DNA of 64,000 nucleotides from NCBI RefSeq assembly GCF_026000775.1, contig NZ_AP026830.1, positions 1,201,056 through 1,265,055 of the forward strand. The letters run 5' to 3'. Source of the DNA: Vulcanisaeta souniana JCM 11219 (lineage in GTDB: Archaea; Thermoproteota; Thermoprotei; Thermoproteales; Thermocladiaceae). Below, one piece after another: positions 25,358 to 33,598 of the stretch. Both the position numbers and the translations under genes were made by a program. The notes under the pieces were generated by a model. That model searched no databases and had not been told where the DNA came from. It worked only from the letters and a program-made list of their open reading frames with translations. Every line of letters begins with the position of its first letter. Position 1 is the stretch's first letter.

Positions 25358-26649
25358 GGCTTTACCCAGTCAAAGTACTCGGCCGGTTCTAGTATGATGA
25401 TTCTACTCCTCTCCATGACCCTCCTAGCCAGCTCTGGGTCAACATCAGGGTCGATGGCGTCGGTAATGATAATGGACTCCTCACTAAGGCTATTGGCAAG
25501 GGTAAGGGCATTGGCGATGCTAGTGCCACCATCAGGGGCTAGCCTCAATAATGGCTCAATGACGATTGAGCCACTACCTAGGTCATGAATCCTCGTGTCG
25601 AAGGCATAAACATGGACATCCTCATAAGCCAGCACTAGGCTTATGGCTACTGCCGTAGCCACACTAACCTTCTCAATCCTAGAGCCCGGCATAGGCTCGC
25701 CCATGCTCCCGCTCCTATCAATAACCACGTTGAACCTACGCCCACTAACCCTCTCAAAACCATAATGAATCGTGGCTAGCCTAAGAGCCCTGACGGGCTC
25801 TGGCATTATCAAGTCCTTCACGGTGAATTCACTAATCCTATTAGAGAGTGTATAACTACTCGGGTAGCCAACGCCGGTGATCCTACCCTCGCTTAATCGG
25901 CTAGTGAACTCGTCAATCAACTTAACCACGTTGTTGAGGACCCTAGCCATCCTCCTCAACTCCTCGGGGCTTCCGAGGAGCGTGTCTGATGCCTCGAGAC
26001 CCTTGGAGTGACTCGGCATTAACTGGGCATTCGGGTACCTAGCCCTTAGTGAGGAAAGGGCATTCTCGAACTCGGCACGAGCCTGGACAGCCTCAAGCAC
26101 GTTCTTGGCAATAGCCCGCACTAGTAATTGGATTGCGGCCCTCTGTGTTTGGTTTAGGTTGGCTGGGGCCATTAGGAGGGCCTTGACGCTCAATTGCCTA
26201 CCCCTCGTGCCAGTATTGGCTAGGTTATTCATGCCCATTTTGGCGACTTCACGCCACTCCTCATCCCTCATGAACTCCCTCATGTTCCTGAGGACCAGCC
26301 TCAGGAACCAGACGCCAGTGTAGAAGCTTAGTGACTGGCTACCAGTCGTGTACGCCCTAATAACCCTCAATTCCCTACTCCTCCTATACTCATCCATTAT
26401 CACATGCCATAACAATTCTGGCCTCTCCCTATACCTAAGCACCTCAATGCTTAGATCATGAATACCATAGGCATCCGAAGCCATAAAGAGCTTGGGCCAC
26501 ATGTTACTCCCATCCCTGTACTTGCCTACAAAGTACTCAATCATCCCCTCAAGAATGTCAAAGGGTGGTGGGGTGACCCACCTAATGTACCCGTACTTCT
26601 CTATCGTACCCTTCTCATTACCATTATTGCCACTATCCCCAGGGGGCAT
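25270..26649 (-). CDS. von Willebrand factor A-domain protein (MoxR partner)
   Basis: 459 residues. The C-terminal third carries a vWA domain with MIDAS motif DRSGSMGE near residue 313 and later Thr/Asp positions (DGGTSIANAL, ITDAIDPD). The N-terminal part is helical, like CoxE/YehP-type proteins that work with MoxR AAA+ ATPases. A MoxR-type ATPase is encoded at 34176-35333 on the same element. Such pairs remodel or activate protein complexes. The C-terminal SPGTAGA is hairpin-encoded. Octamer at 26672-26679, 23 nt from the ATG. Confidence 0.8.
   Translation of the reverse strand: MPPGDSGNNGNEKGTIEKYGYIRWVTPPPFDILEGMIEYFVGKYRDGSNMWPKLFMASDAYGIHDLSIEVLRYRERPELLWHVIMDEYRRSRELRVIRAYTTGSQSLSFYTGVWFLRLVLRNMREFMRDEEWREVAKMGMNNLANTGTRGRQLSVKALLMAPANLNQTQRAAIQLLVRAIAKNVLEAVQARAEFENALSSLRARYPNAQLMPSHSKGLEASDTLLGSPEELRRMARVLNNVVKLIDEFTSRLSEGRITGVGYPSSYTLSNRISEFTVKDLIMPEPVRALRLATIHYGFERVSGRRFNVVIDRSGSMGEPMPGSRIEKVSVATAVAISLVLAYEDVHVYAFDTRIHDLGSGSIVIEPLLRLAPDGGTSIANALTLANSLSEESIIITDAIDPDVDPELARRVMERSRIIILEPAEYFDWVKPYIQGGRAVIAKTPSDVIEFLASPGTAGA
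25274..25292. repeat. GC hairpin encoding the vWA protein tail
   Basis: GCCCCGGC-AGT-GCCGGGGC; translated on the minus strand as PGTAGA just before the stop. Confidence 0.85.
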
Positions 26650-26667
26650 GGGATTGCGGTTTTAGAA

Positions 26668-26683
26668 CCAGCTAATTAGCTGG
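26668..26683. promoter_or_regulatory. Symmetric bidirectional promoter
   Basis: A perfect 16-bp palindrome, CCAGCTAATTAGCTGG, with the octamer at its centre. The start codons of the vWA gene and of 26702-26968 are each exactly 23 nt from the octamer edges. Confidence 0.75.
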
Positions 26684-26701
26684 CTCGCCAGGGCGAGCCT
26701 G

Positions 26702-26968
26702 ATGCTCCCAATACCACTGGTATTACCACACGTGGGGATTGCAATAATAATGGACCCAGGCGGGAACACCTGGGTATTAAGCATTAATGGCGTGGTAATC
26801 AACGGTAACGAGAGTACAATCCTACCACTACCACTGGGCGTGGAGGTAGCCTTTGGAGGCTACCCAAGGCCTGGGGAGGCCTGCACTATTGGTCCTCATT
26901 ACGCCATCATAAAAAGCGTGACCGTCTTCAGCATCCACTGCAGCAGGACTAGCCAGGCACTACCCTAA
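26702..26968 (+). CDS. Hypothetical beta-rich protein, 88 aa
   Basis: Family unknown; mostly short strands (WVLSINGVVINGN), two Cys, no clear membrane helix. Start supported by the symmetric promoter at 26668-26683. Confidence 0.5.
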   Translation: MLPIPLVLPHVGIAIIMDPGGNTWVLSINGVVINGNESTILPLPLGVEVAFGGYPRPGEACTIGPHYAIIKSVTVFSIHCSRTSQALP

Positions 26969-26997
26969 CTAATTAACTGGCTCTTGACTGCCAACCC

Positions 26998-27228
26998 ATG
27001 CCCACCGACATTGTTAAAATCAATGGTAAGGAATACGCGATAGTCTATGCCATTATTAATGGTGATATTATAATCTTTGATGTTGGTGAGGTGCACTACG
27101 CGCCTGGCGAGTCGTACATTATACCCACCACCCCAGGGGAGGTTAGGCTCGCCCTCAGTGAGTGGCGTAGGAGGCTTGTTGGCTTGAGGGATGGCTTGAA
27201 GCCAGCGCCCCGGCATTGCCGGGGCTAA
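26998..27228 (+). CDS. Hypothetical small protein, 76 aa
   Basis: Family unknown; a small beta-rich fold (VKINGKEYAIVYAIINGDIIIFDVG) followed by a helix. Octamer CTAATTAA at 26969-26976, 22 nt from the ATG. The last residues (PAPRHCRG) are read from the GC hairpin in a different frame from the PGNAGA type, and the stop TAA follows the hairpin immediately. Confidence 0.5.
   Translation: MPTDIVKINGKEYAIVYAIINGDIIIFDVGEVHYAPGESYIIPTTPGEVRLALSEWRRRLVGLRDGLKPAPRHCRG
27207..27225. repeat. GC hairpin at the end of a small gene
   Basis: GCCCCGGC-ATT-GCCGGGGC, inside the last codons of 26998-27228 and followed directly by its stop codon. Confidence 0.85.
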
Positions 27229-27277
27229 TTAATTGCTAGCCTTAATCATGCAATCACTGGCGATTAGCCCCGCCTAA

Positions 27278-27505
27278 TTAGTGGGGCTTGTCATACACGA
27301 TCCAGTGCGAGTCAGTGAATTCCACAATGCCAGCCCTCCCAAGCCTTTTAACGAGGCTCGTAATGAGCCTCCTAGCCACCTCGGTATCGCCGTTAGCGTA
27401 CTCCATGGCGAACCTCGCGATCTCGTACTTGGGAATCACGTTAATCCTACCCCTAACAAAACGCCTCTTGAAGTTAGTGTAGAAGCCCAGGTAGTCAATG
27501 GGCAC
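27278..27505 (-). CDS. Small winged-helix-like protein, 75 aa
   Basis: Layout of helices (EIARFAMEYANGDTEVARRL, LVKRLGRAGIVEF) and a final strand (HWIVYDK) fits a winged-helix DNA-binding domain. Family not identified. Octamer 27526-27533 lies 21 nt from the ATG and doubles as the stop region of the nucS gene. Confidence 0.5.
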   Translation of the reverse strand: MPIDYLGFYTNFKRRFVRGRINVIPKYEIARFAMEYANGDTEVARRLITSLVKRLGRAGIVEFTDSHWIVYDKPH

Positions 27506-27525
27506 GAGCGTGACTCACACCCACC

Positions 27526-28215
27526 CTAATTAGCCCCGGCGGTGCCGGGGCTTAAATCACTCGGGTCCAGGGTAACTAGTTGGAAGCCATACTCCCTAGC
27601 AAGCCTCCTGGCACCACTCGTGAAGCAGGGAGCCACTAGAATACCACCAGCATTGAGGGCATCCGCATAACGCCTCAACTGGCTCACTGCATGTAGGTCA
27701 GCGCACTGCCTCTTTACCTCAATGACGATTTTACGCCCGCTGGCGTCCTCCGCGAGGATATCGGCAATCCCATGGCCTGGGATCTCGTACTCCACGCTAA
27801 TGACCCTGCCCCCTGGAATGATCCTCTGGATATTCCTCACAATCCACTCCTTGACGTCCTCGTGAGTCCCAGTTAGCCTGAAGGCTCCCTCGCTTGGCAT
27901 GCCCCAGCATGCCCACTCTATACCATAGACAACCACCCTAATGACCTCCCTAGGCCTCTGCCTAGTGGAGTAAATGATGAGCTTGCCATCACTAGTCTCC
28001 GTCACGCTGATTCTGGAGCCTGGTGGTTGCCAGTTCATGGGTTGGTAGCCCTGGTCAGTGTGGATTAGTAGTGTGCCATCGGGCTTGATTATGATGAGCC
28101 TCCAAGCCCTACCAGCCCTCGAGACTGCCCTACCATCATAACTCACCTCAGAATCAGCGTATAGGACTATGACACTCCTGCCTATTTGACTGCGCCAATT
28201 ACCACCGCAGGGCAT
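27526..28215 (-). CDS. nucS: NucS/EndoMS-type endonuclease
   Basis: 229 residues. The C-terminal PD-(D/E)XK domain shows D152 in GIADIL, E167 and K169 in VIEVKR, and the highly characteristic ADLHAVSQLRRY directly after. The N-terminal part is the beta-rich DNA-binding domain. NucS (EndoMS) cuts both strands at mismatches or branched DNA and works with the sliding clamp. It is usually a chromosomal repair gene, so a copy on a mobile element is notable. The last residues SPGTAGAN are encoded by a GC hairpin and replace the expected C-terminal clamp-binding tail. Promoter GTAATTAG at 28236-28243, 21 nt away. Confidence 0.88.
   Translation of the reverse strand: MPCGGNWRSQIGRSVIVLYADSEVSYDGRAVSRAGRAWRLIIIKPDGTLLIHTDQGYQPMNWQPPGSRISVTETSDGKLIIYSTRQRPREVIRVVVYGIEWACWGMPSEGAFRLTGTHEDVKEWIVRNIQRIIPGGRVISVEYEIPGHGIADILAEDASGRKIVIEVKRQCADLHAVSQLRRYADALNAGGILVAPCFTSGARRLAREYGFQLVTLDPSDLSPGTAGAN
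27533..27551. repeat. GC hairpin encoding the NucS tail
   Basis: GCCCCGGC-GGT-GCCGGGGC, translated on the minus strand as PGTAGA. It abuts the octamer promoter of the next gene. Confidence 0.85.
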
Positions 28216-28239
28216 GCCCCGTCCTCGCGAGGCTCGTAA

Positions 28240-29136
28240 TTAGGTAATCACATCCAGGACCCTGAAGGCTCCAGCGTCCACGAGCCTCGCGAGGTAGTAG
28301 GCAATCGCGAGGGATAGGGAGTAGGCAACATCAAGCAGTGCGTCCCAGACGAAGGCGTGGAAGGCACTGATTGGCGAGCCACCAATCAGGTTGAAGGTGG
28401 TGGCCAGCGTGTTCCCAACCATTGCCAGGTAGTCTTGGAGTAGGCAGGTTGGCAAATTGGCTAGTGTGGACTGGAGTGGGTTGCAGGGGAAGTTGATGAC
28501 TACGACCTGGACGTAGGGTAGCTCCATTAGGACCATGCCCAGCATTACCGGGAGTGTTATGGCTAGTACCATGTACGTCATTGTAATGCTCGAGCCGATA
28601 CTCCTCGTACTCCTCGGCACAATGAGGCTCGCCGTGACTGCCCACAAGCCGTACTTAGTCATGTACTCGGTGAATAGGGTCATGACGTAGAGTACTGCCA
28701 AGTCTGCAATGAACCACTCGAAGGAGAGCCACTGGAGGCTCGTAATCCTCTCCATGAAGCCCGCCAAGGCCGATAGGAAGCCCAGCCTAAAGCCAAACGC
28801 CTCTATCGTGCCCAGGGCTTTTAGGGTGTAGACTATTGCCCAGAAGACTGCCCAGGATGTGGTGGACTCTGTGAGTAGGCTCTGGATGTAGGGGCTTGAG
28901 GGCTTGACTACGGGGATTCCGAAGGATGAGGCGATGGACTGGCTTATGACACCCGCATTCTGGAGTACTGCCACCACGCTAATGATTACAATCCACGCTA
29001 TAGCGTATGACCAGATTGCCTCCCACACTTCAGCCCTCTTTTGTGGTGGCGTGTAGTTGACCTTGATTATTAGGTAAGCCACTTCTGCAGTGGCTATTCC
29101 AGCAACCGTGTACCACCAGTTGTAGGACACGAGCAT
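28240..29136 (-). CDS. Polytopic membrane protein, candidate VirB6/TrbL-like channel component
   Basis: About 298 residues with some seven or eight hydrophobic helices and two Cys in an outside loop (FPCNPLQSTLANLPTC). No diagnostic motif. Size, topology and the company of VirB4-like and VirB11-like ATPases suggest the inner-membrane channel of a conjugation-type apparatus, as in archaeal Ced/Ted-like systems; this is inference. The octamer at 29152-29159 favours ATG 29136 or GTG 29130 over ATG 29148, which is too close. Confidence 0.6.
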   Translation of the reverse strand: MLVSYNWWYTVAGIATAEVAYLIIKVNYTPPQKRAEVWEAIWSYAIAWIVIISVVAVLQNAGVISQSIASSFGIPVVKPSSPYIQSLLTESTTSWAVFWAIVYTLKALGTIEAFGFRLGFLSALAGFMERITSLQWLSFEWFIADLAVLYVMTLFTEYMTKYGLWAVTASLIVPRSTRSIGSSITMTYMVLAITLPVMLGMVLMELPYVQVVVINFPCNPLQSTLANLPTCLLQDYLAMVGNTLATTFNLIGGSPISAFHAFVWDALLDVAYSLSLAIAYYLARLVDAGAFRVLDVIT

Positions 29137-29162
29137 CACCACACTCATGCTCTAATTAGGAG

Positions 29163-29186
29163 TCTGACCTCCTCCCCGCCCTAAAG
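29163..29186 (+). repeat. Truncated IS200/IS605-type end
   Basis: CTGACCTCCTCCCCGCCCTAAAGG matches the solo end at 8384-8402 and the TnpB right end at 43430; the second half of the hairpin is missing. It overlaps the 3' end of 29181-29453. Confidence 0.4.
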
Positions 29187-29453
29187 GTAGATGAGGCACC
29201 TCTTCATCCTGCTCTTGCCACACTCGTAGCCTGTGATCCTACCAGCCCGCTTGAACTCCTCAAGCACCTCCTCTATCCTACCCATCATCCCACTCACCGA
29301 GTATGCTGATACCCTGTAGCCCCTCATCCCCAGGAACCGCGTGAAGTCCCTAGTCGTTATCTTGACCACGCTGGCATTCCTAACATTCGCCAGGTAATCA
29401 TTCCTATGCTCCAGCACGTACCTAATGAACTCCCTGAGTAAAACCCTATACAC
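29181..29453 (-). CDS. Small DNA-binding-like protein, 90 aa (paralog of 43473-43829)
   Basis: Helical with a conserved block FIRYVLEHRNDYLANVR then KITTRDFTRFLGMRG. The second half of this block matches KFSTRDFHKWLVSRG of the gene at 43473-43829, with the same spacing to an upstream helix. Probably a winged-helix regulator family of this element. The stop lies at the edge of an IS-end remnant, so the C-terminus may be altered. Confidence 0.55.
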   Translation of the reverse strand: MYRVLLREFIRYVLEHRNDYLANVRNASVVKITTRDFTRFLGMRGYRVSAYSVSGMMGRIEEVLEEFKRAGRITGYECGKSRMKRCLIYL

Positions 29454-29500
29454 GCGTGAGGCACCCTCACGCCCTAATTAGAATACCATTAGCCCTGCTA

Positions 29501-30853
29501 ATGGTGAATCCACTAGGTTACCTACTAGCCACCACCCTCGCTGGCACTGCACTAGCCACCCTAGCACTCAGGAATAGGAGCCTTGGCGACTGGGCACCAT
29601 TCATCGCCTACACCATAATACTATCACTCCTACTCCCACTCGTGCCGAGGAGCCTACCACCACCACCAGTAAGCCAGCTGGAGCCAGTGAGCATGGGCAT
29701 TTCAATCATTGCCCTAACCCTAAAGCTAATCTATGGAATAGCCTCCTCAATACCAGGAGGCTCTGTACTAAATATGCTGGACTTCATTGCCGACGTGTTG
29801 GTCAGCATTATAAACACTGCCTGGGCATTATTGGCAATATACACGGTGGGTTACTACGCCTGGCTCTACCTCCCAATCATCCTCGGCGTGAGTATGATAA
29901 TGGCAATCCACGATGCCCAGACTGCCCTACTCACTGCCTACATTGGGGTTGCCCTCTCCATAATCGCGGGCGTGCTAGCCCCAATCATTAGCGTGATTGG
30001 GGCATTGGCAGTAATGAGCGTGAGCCCGCCACTGGGCTTCGCGTTAGTCACCTCAACCCCAAGCCCAGCCCTCGTGGTGACTAGCCAGGGCTTCGGCTTC
30101 ACGCCCTTTATAATACCACTATACTCGCCAAGCCTAGGCGTGGACCAAGCCTACTGGCTGTGGCTGAAAATGAATTATACATATTATACTATTAGTACTG
30201 GCCCAGTGACTCTAGTTAGTGCTAGGCTAGAGCCAGTGCTGGGGTCAATAACCTGTGGTAACGCCACGTGTGGCGCGTATTATGGCGTGAGTGGCGTGGA
30301 CCTCGGGAATGGTACTGTCATTACCCTGGTTAGCGAGCCAAGCCGAATATGGCTCTGGGGTAGTGGCTTTAGTGTTAATACAACCCTCGTGAGGGTTGGG
30401 AATGAGTCAATCATGGGCTGTAATGCCACGGTAAAGCCCAGTCACTGGCTCGAGCCAGTGGGCCTTAAGGCCACTAGTGACCTCGCCCAATTAGCGAGTC
30501 TAACTGGCGTGAATTATACACTCCCAAGCCCCACGCCAGTGGGGTATAGGGAGCTAGCCATTAATGTGACACCGGGGAGCCTCGTGATTAATGGTACAGT
30601 GAGGCGGGTGGCATGCCTAGTGAGGCTCTATGGCGTAGTGAATAACACGTGGGTTGGGAGTACCCCATTGGGTTACTCACCCACCCTCGCCAGCTACCTC
30701 GAGTACGCCTATGCCATTTATAATGCCATTGCTGGGGAGAGTGGTGTTGTTGATAGGCTCCTCGCGAGCCTATTCACCCTAATTACCGTGGGGAGCCTCG
30801 GGCTCATTGCCTGGGACTACTTCGTATCCTGGCTTAGGAGGCTATTGGGCTGA
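29501..30853 (+). CDS. Membrane protein with large glycosylated ectodomain
   Basis: About 450 residues from ATG 29501 (octamer 29474-29481, 20 nt away; the longer frame from 29456 starts upstream of the promoter). Five to six N-terminal membrane helices (to about residue 180), then an outside domain (about 195-405) with many Asn-X-Ser/Thr sites and Cys pairs, then a C-terminal membrane helix and a short basic tail. Family unknown; plausible as a large channel or mating-pair component of the conjugation-like apparatus. Confidence 0.6.
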   Translation: MVNPLGYLLATTLAGTALATLALRNRSLGDWAPFIAYTIILSLLLPLVPRSLPPPPVSQLEPVSMGISIIALTLKLIYGIASSIPGGSVLNMLDFIADVLVSIINTAWALLAIYTVGYYAWLYLPIILGVSMIMAIHDAQTALLTAYIGVALSIIAGVLAPIISVIGALAVMSVSPPLGFALVTSTPSPALVVTSQGFGFTPFIIPLYSPSLGVDQAYWLWLKMNYTYYTISTGPVTLVSARLEPVLGSITCGNATCGAYYGVSGVDLGNGTVITLVSEPSRIWLWGSGFSVNTTLVRVGNESIMGCNATVKPSHWLEPVGLKATSDLAQLASLTGVNYTLPSPTPVGYRELAINVTPGSLVINGTVRRVACLVRLYGVVNNTWVGSTPLGYSPTLASYLEYAYAIYNAIAGESGVVDRLLASLFTLITVGSLGLIAWDYFVSWLRRLLG

Positions 30854-30892
30854 CGGGCATACTAATTAATACACCAACAAGCCCCAACCCAC

Positions 30893-31447
30893 GTGGGGTA
30901 CCAGACGGGCAGGGGCATTGCGGGCGTGTTCGAGGCAGTCCTGAATGCCGAGGAGGCAATGGTCATAAGCCCATGGATTGATGGGCAGTACGCGGGGAGG
31001 CTCCTCGAGAGGGTTAGGAACGGCAGGGCTAGAGTCATAACCAGCATTGACGAGGATAACGACTTCTACAGGCTATTGAGGCAACCAATGGCTAGCATCA
31101 AGTGGAGCCTCTTCATTCCTGGCCTGGTCCTAGTCATCCTGAGCCCAGCCCTTGGGCTCTTCTTCCCAATACCCCTGGGTATTGGCTTATTCCTAATACT
31201 CAAGTCCCTCAAGCCAAGGCATAGCCGGCTAGGGCTGGCTAATGTTAGGGTCAGCCCACGCATTGGGGAGGAGGGCTTCATACACATTAAACTCTACATC
31301 GCCGGTGACAGGGCATGGATTGGGAGTGCAAACATGACCCCCTCGGCGGTTCACAGGAATATCGAGGTCCTAGTCCCGATAGACGTGAATTTGGCTAGGA
31401 GGATTTTCGAGGACGCGTGGTCTAGGGCAAGGCCCTTGACGGGCTAA
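30893..31447 (+). CDS. Phospholipase D-like nuclease with inserted membrane helices
   Basis: 184 residues from GTG 30893 (octamer 30862-30869, 24 nt away). One HKD motif is clear: H131 and K133 in HIKLYIAGDRAWIGSANMT, with GSAN completing the site. Single-motif PLD proteins such as Nuc dimerise to form the active site, and many are plasmid-borne endonucleases. Unusually, two hydrophobic helices (about residues 71-106) interrupt the domain between the N-terminal half and the HKD half, which would tether the catalytic part to the membrane. Confidence 0.8.
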   Translation: MGYQTGRGIAGVFEAVLNAEEAMVISPWIDGQYAGRLLERVRNGRARVITSIDEDNDFYRLLRQPMASIKWSLFIPGLVLVILSPALGLFFPIPLGIGLFLILKSLKPRHSRLGLANVRVSPRIGEEGFIHIKLYIAGDRAWIGSANMTPSAVHRNIEVLVPIDVNLARRIFEDAWSRARPLTG

Positions 31448-31478
31448 TTAGGAGCCTTCAGGCTAAACCCCGACCCCT

Positions 31479-32360
31479 ATGGCTGGGGAATTAATGATTA
31501 GGGTAAAGGACTTGGGCATTAGGAGGGTCTTTGATGAGTACCCACCGAGGCTCCTCACTGGCTATGGCGTTGTTAGGGTTAACCCCAGGGCCTGGAGGCA
31601 GTTGCGAAGGTGGGTTGGTGGTGACGTGATTGCCAACCACGCTAAAGCCAGGCCAGACTTACTCGCCTGGCTCAGGCCCTGGGGTGGCATGTGGCTCTAT
31701 AGGGTGGCTACCGACGCGTATGTTGACTACCCACCCTCTCGGGTCATTGAGGCTGTTAGGAGGTTACTACCCAATGCAGAACCCGTGAAGTTGGGTAGTC
31801 TTTTCGGGAAGCCGGAGTATGTCGAGTATGGCGCCAAGTACGCTGAAAGCGTACTTGGTTATGAGGCTAGTGATGGCGTGGTAAAGGGCATTTGGGTTAG
31901 GGCTGGGGATGACGGCTATACAGCAATTCGCATTCGCCCATTCCTAGGCTTCAAGAGGGAGATATCGGCAGTAATCCTGCCGAATAGGGTTAGTAGGAGG
32001 CTTCATGTGGAGCGTGAGTCGAGGATTGAGGAGAGGCTTAGGGTTGATATTGACGCCTCAGTAGCCACACTGAGGGCATTCGACATTAGCGAGCTCGTGA
32101 AGTATAGTATACCATTCACTGTGGTGAATAATATCGCCAGGAGGGTCAGGAGCTTCACGCACCACTGGCGTGTGGCTAGGGCATTAATTGGCAGTGATAA
32201 TGCCTACGCCCTGGCAATAGCCCTGGGGAGGGCATTAGTGAGTAGTTCAGGCGAGTCTAGGGAGAGGATTGCGAGGCTCCTGGAGCAGTTAACGAGTGAC
32301 CCAATGAGGTTCGTCAGGGCTTATAGTGAGGCTTCAAGCGTGCCCACACAGGAGGATTAA
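31479..32360 (+). CDS. Hypothetical protein, 293 aa
   Basis: Family unknown; soluble, basic, with a beta-rich middle and helical C-terminal third. Size and element context could fit a replication-associated or DUF932-like plasmid protein, but I see no decisive motif. Octamer at 31444-31451. Its stop TAA shares bases with the stop of the convergent gene at 32357. Confidence 0.5.
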   Translation: MAGELMIRVKDLGIRRVFDEYPPRLLTGYGVVRVNPRAWRQLRRWVGGDVIANHAKARPDLLAWLRPWGGMWLYRVATDAYVDYPPSRVIEAVRRLLPNAEPVKLGSLFGKPEYVEYGAKYAESVLGYEASDGVVKGIWVRAGDDGYTAIRIRPFLGFKREISAVILPNRVSRRLHVERESRIEERLRVDIDASVATLRAFDISELVKYSIPFTVVNNIARRVRSFTHHWRVARALIGSDNAYALAIALGRALVSSSGESRERIARLLEQLTSDPMRFVRAYSEASSVPTQED

Positions 32361-32635
32361 TCCCCGGCATTGCCGGGGATTCCAATCCTAATATTGAATG
32401 CACCTAACTCCCTGAGTAATTTAATCGCGCTTGTATTACCGAATTCTGTTATTACCTCTATAATGGAGCCATTATAGTGAATCACGAGCCCACGCTCGGG
32501 CATCATTATGATGCCCTCCTCGAATTCACTACCCTCATTTGCAATGTACGCCTCGTCATTCTCGTTAATTAGCCTCTTGAGGGGTGTGATGTCCTTTATG
32601 CTATTAATCTCGGCTTTAATCTTTAGAAGGGGCAT
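32357..32635 (-). CDS. Hypothetical small protein with hairpin-encoded tail, 92 aa
   Basis: Family unknown. A small alpha/beta protein (PLLKIKAEINSIKDITPLKR..., ends GIPGNAGD). The tail is encoded by the hairpin at 32361-32379. The octamer at 32658-32665 is shared with the divergent 42-residue gene, 23 nt away on this side. Confidence 0.5.
   Translation of the reverse strand: MPLLKIKAEINSIKDITPLKRLINENDEAYIANEGSEFEEGIIMMPERGLVIHYNGSIIEVITEFGNTSAIKLLRELGAFNIRIGIPGNAGD
32361..32379. repeat. GC hairpin encoding a protein tail
   Basis: TCCCCGGC-ATT-GCCGGGGA, translated on the minus strand as PGNAG, lying between two convergent genes. Confidence 0.8.
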
Positions 32636-32657
32636 GAATACCCTGGAGTGGTAGCCC

Positions 32658-32665
32658 CTAATTAG
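32658..32665. promoter_or_regulatory. Bidirectional promoter octamer CTAATTAG
   Basis: Serves 32357-32635 (23 nt) and 32687-32815 (22 nt). The symmetry is the main support for the very small gene on the plus strand. Confidence 0.65.
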
Positions 32666-32686
32666 GCTTGTTGGGAGTACTAGCTG

Positions 32687-32815
32687 ATGAATTGCGAGTT
32701 GAGGCTGGAAATGGCTAGACTAGTACTGAGGGATTTCCTCGAGAAGTGGGGTAGTGGTGATTGGGAGGGTGTGGAGCAGGCTCTCGAGGCGCTCGCGAGG
32801 ATTCTACTGGGGTAA
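32687..32815 (+). CDS. Very small helical protein, 42 aa
   Basis: Open frame of 42 codons (begins MNCELRLEMARL, ends ARILLG) predicted to form one or two amphipathic helices. It has the element's standard promoter at the standard distance (22 nt) and a GC hairpin right after the stop, so it has both boundary signals of genuine genes here. Function unknown; a small regulator or antitoxin-like peptide is possible. Confidence 0.5.
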   Translation: MNCELRLEMARLVLRDFLEKWGSGDWEGVEQALEALARILLG

Positions 32816-32818
32816 GGA

Positions 32819-32835
32819 GCGGGGCACTGCCCCGC
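32819..32835. repeat. GC hairpin after the 42-aa gene
   Basis: GCGGGGC-ACT-GCCCCGC; same architecture as the others with a different stem. Confidence 0.7.
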
Positions 32836-32847
32836 CTGGTGGGATCA

Positions 32848-33075
32848 TCACGGGGACTCAGGGTGCAGGAACTCGATTAGTACGTGGGTGGTAGCCCATA
32901 AGCCTATTACAATCATTGCAATTGGGGTATCATGAATAGCTAAATAATAGACTGCAGTCAATGAATATTCCAGCGTCACGAGTCCATGCATTTGACTTTT
33001 CGACAATCTATAAAATGGGTTCTTAACAAAGCGCTTGATATGCATGGCTAGCTTGTTGTCCTCACCAGCCCACAT
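32848..33075 (-). CDS. Small membrane-associated protein, 75 aa
   Basis: Family unknown. A basic N-terminal part (KRFVKNPFYRLSKSQ) and two hydrophobic stretches (about 33-46 and 50-66) that could be one hairpin in the membrane. Octamer at 33104-33111, 29 nt from the ATG, longer than the usual spacing. Base composition is more A/T-rich than its neighbours. Confidence 0.45.
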   Translation of the reverse strand: MWAGEDNKLAMHIKRFVKNPFYRLSKSQMHGLVTLEYSLTAVYYLAIHDTPIAMIVIGLWATTHVLIEFLHPESP

Positions 33076-33114
33076 GTGGGCTCGGTGCTAGGTAATAAGC
33101 CACCTAATTAGCCC

Positions 33115-33555
33115 TTACACGAAGAACCTAGCCAGGACATACTGGAGTAAACCCTCAACACCAAGGGAGGAAACCAAACCATCGAGAACCCAAACCCAAG
33201 CCCTGTAAAGACTTTGACTCGAACCCACGCACTCCAAGCCACCAAGCCTGGCACTGCCAGGCTTGTAAAGCCTCAATAGCCTCCTCGGCTCCCTGGGCAC
33301 TAGCACTAGGACTACCTCATTGCCAGCCACCACCAGCACCACCTCCATGACCTCCTCAACCCCCGAGGCACCCACTACCCTGGCTATGGACTCGGGGTCC
33401 AGGCTTGGCCTTAGGATTAGCCAGGCAATACCCGTGACAGGCTCACTAACGAGAGCCTCCACACTCTTGTAGCGTGCCAGTACAATGCACCAGTAGGGTA
33501 GGAATCCCTCGTCAGAGGGCTTTAGGTAGGCATTAAGGCCGATTAATACCCGCAT
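33115..33555 (-). CDS. Hypothetical protein, 147 aa
   Basis: Family unknown. Starts at ATG 33555 (MRVLIGLNAYLK); the longer frame to 33681 would run through the promoter (GTAATTAG at 33584-33591) and the divergent gene. Alternating hydrophobic strands (VLVVAGNEVVLVLVP) suggest an alpha/beta fold. An internal GC hairpin (about 33244-33264) encodes KPGSARL, a rare case of the hairpin inside a coding region. Confidence 0.5.
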   Translation of the reverse strand: MRVLIGLNAYLKPSDEGFLPYWCIVLARYKSVEALVSEPVTGIAWLILRPSLDPESIARVVGASGVEEVMEVVLVVAGNEVVLVLVPREPRRLLRLYKPGSARLGGLECVGSSQSLYRAWVWVLDGLVSSLGVEGLLQYVLARFFV

Positions 33556-33598
33556 TCTGGGGATACTTATTAATATGGGGCCTGTAATTAGGACTGGT

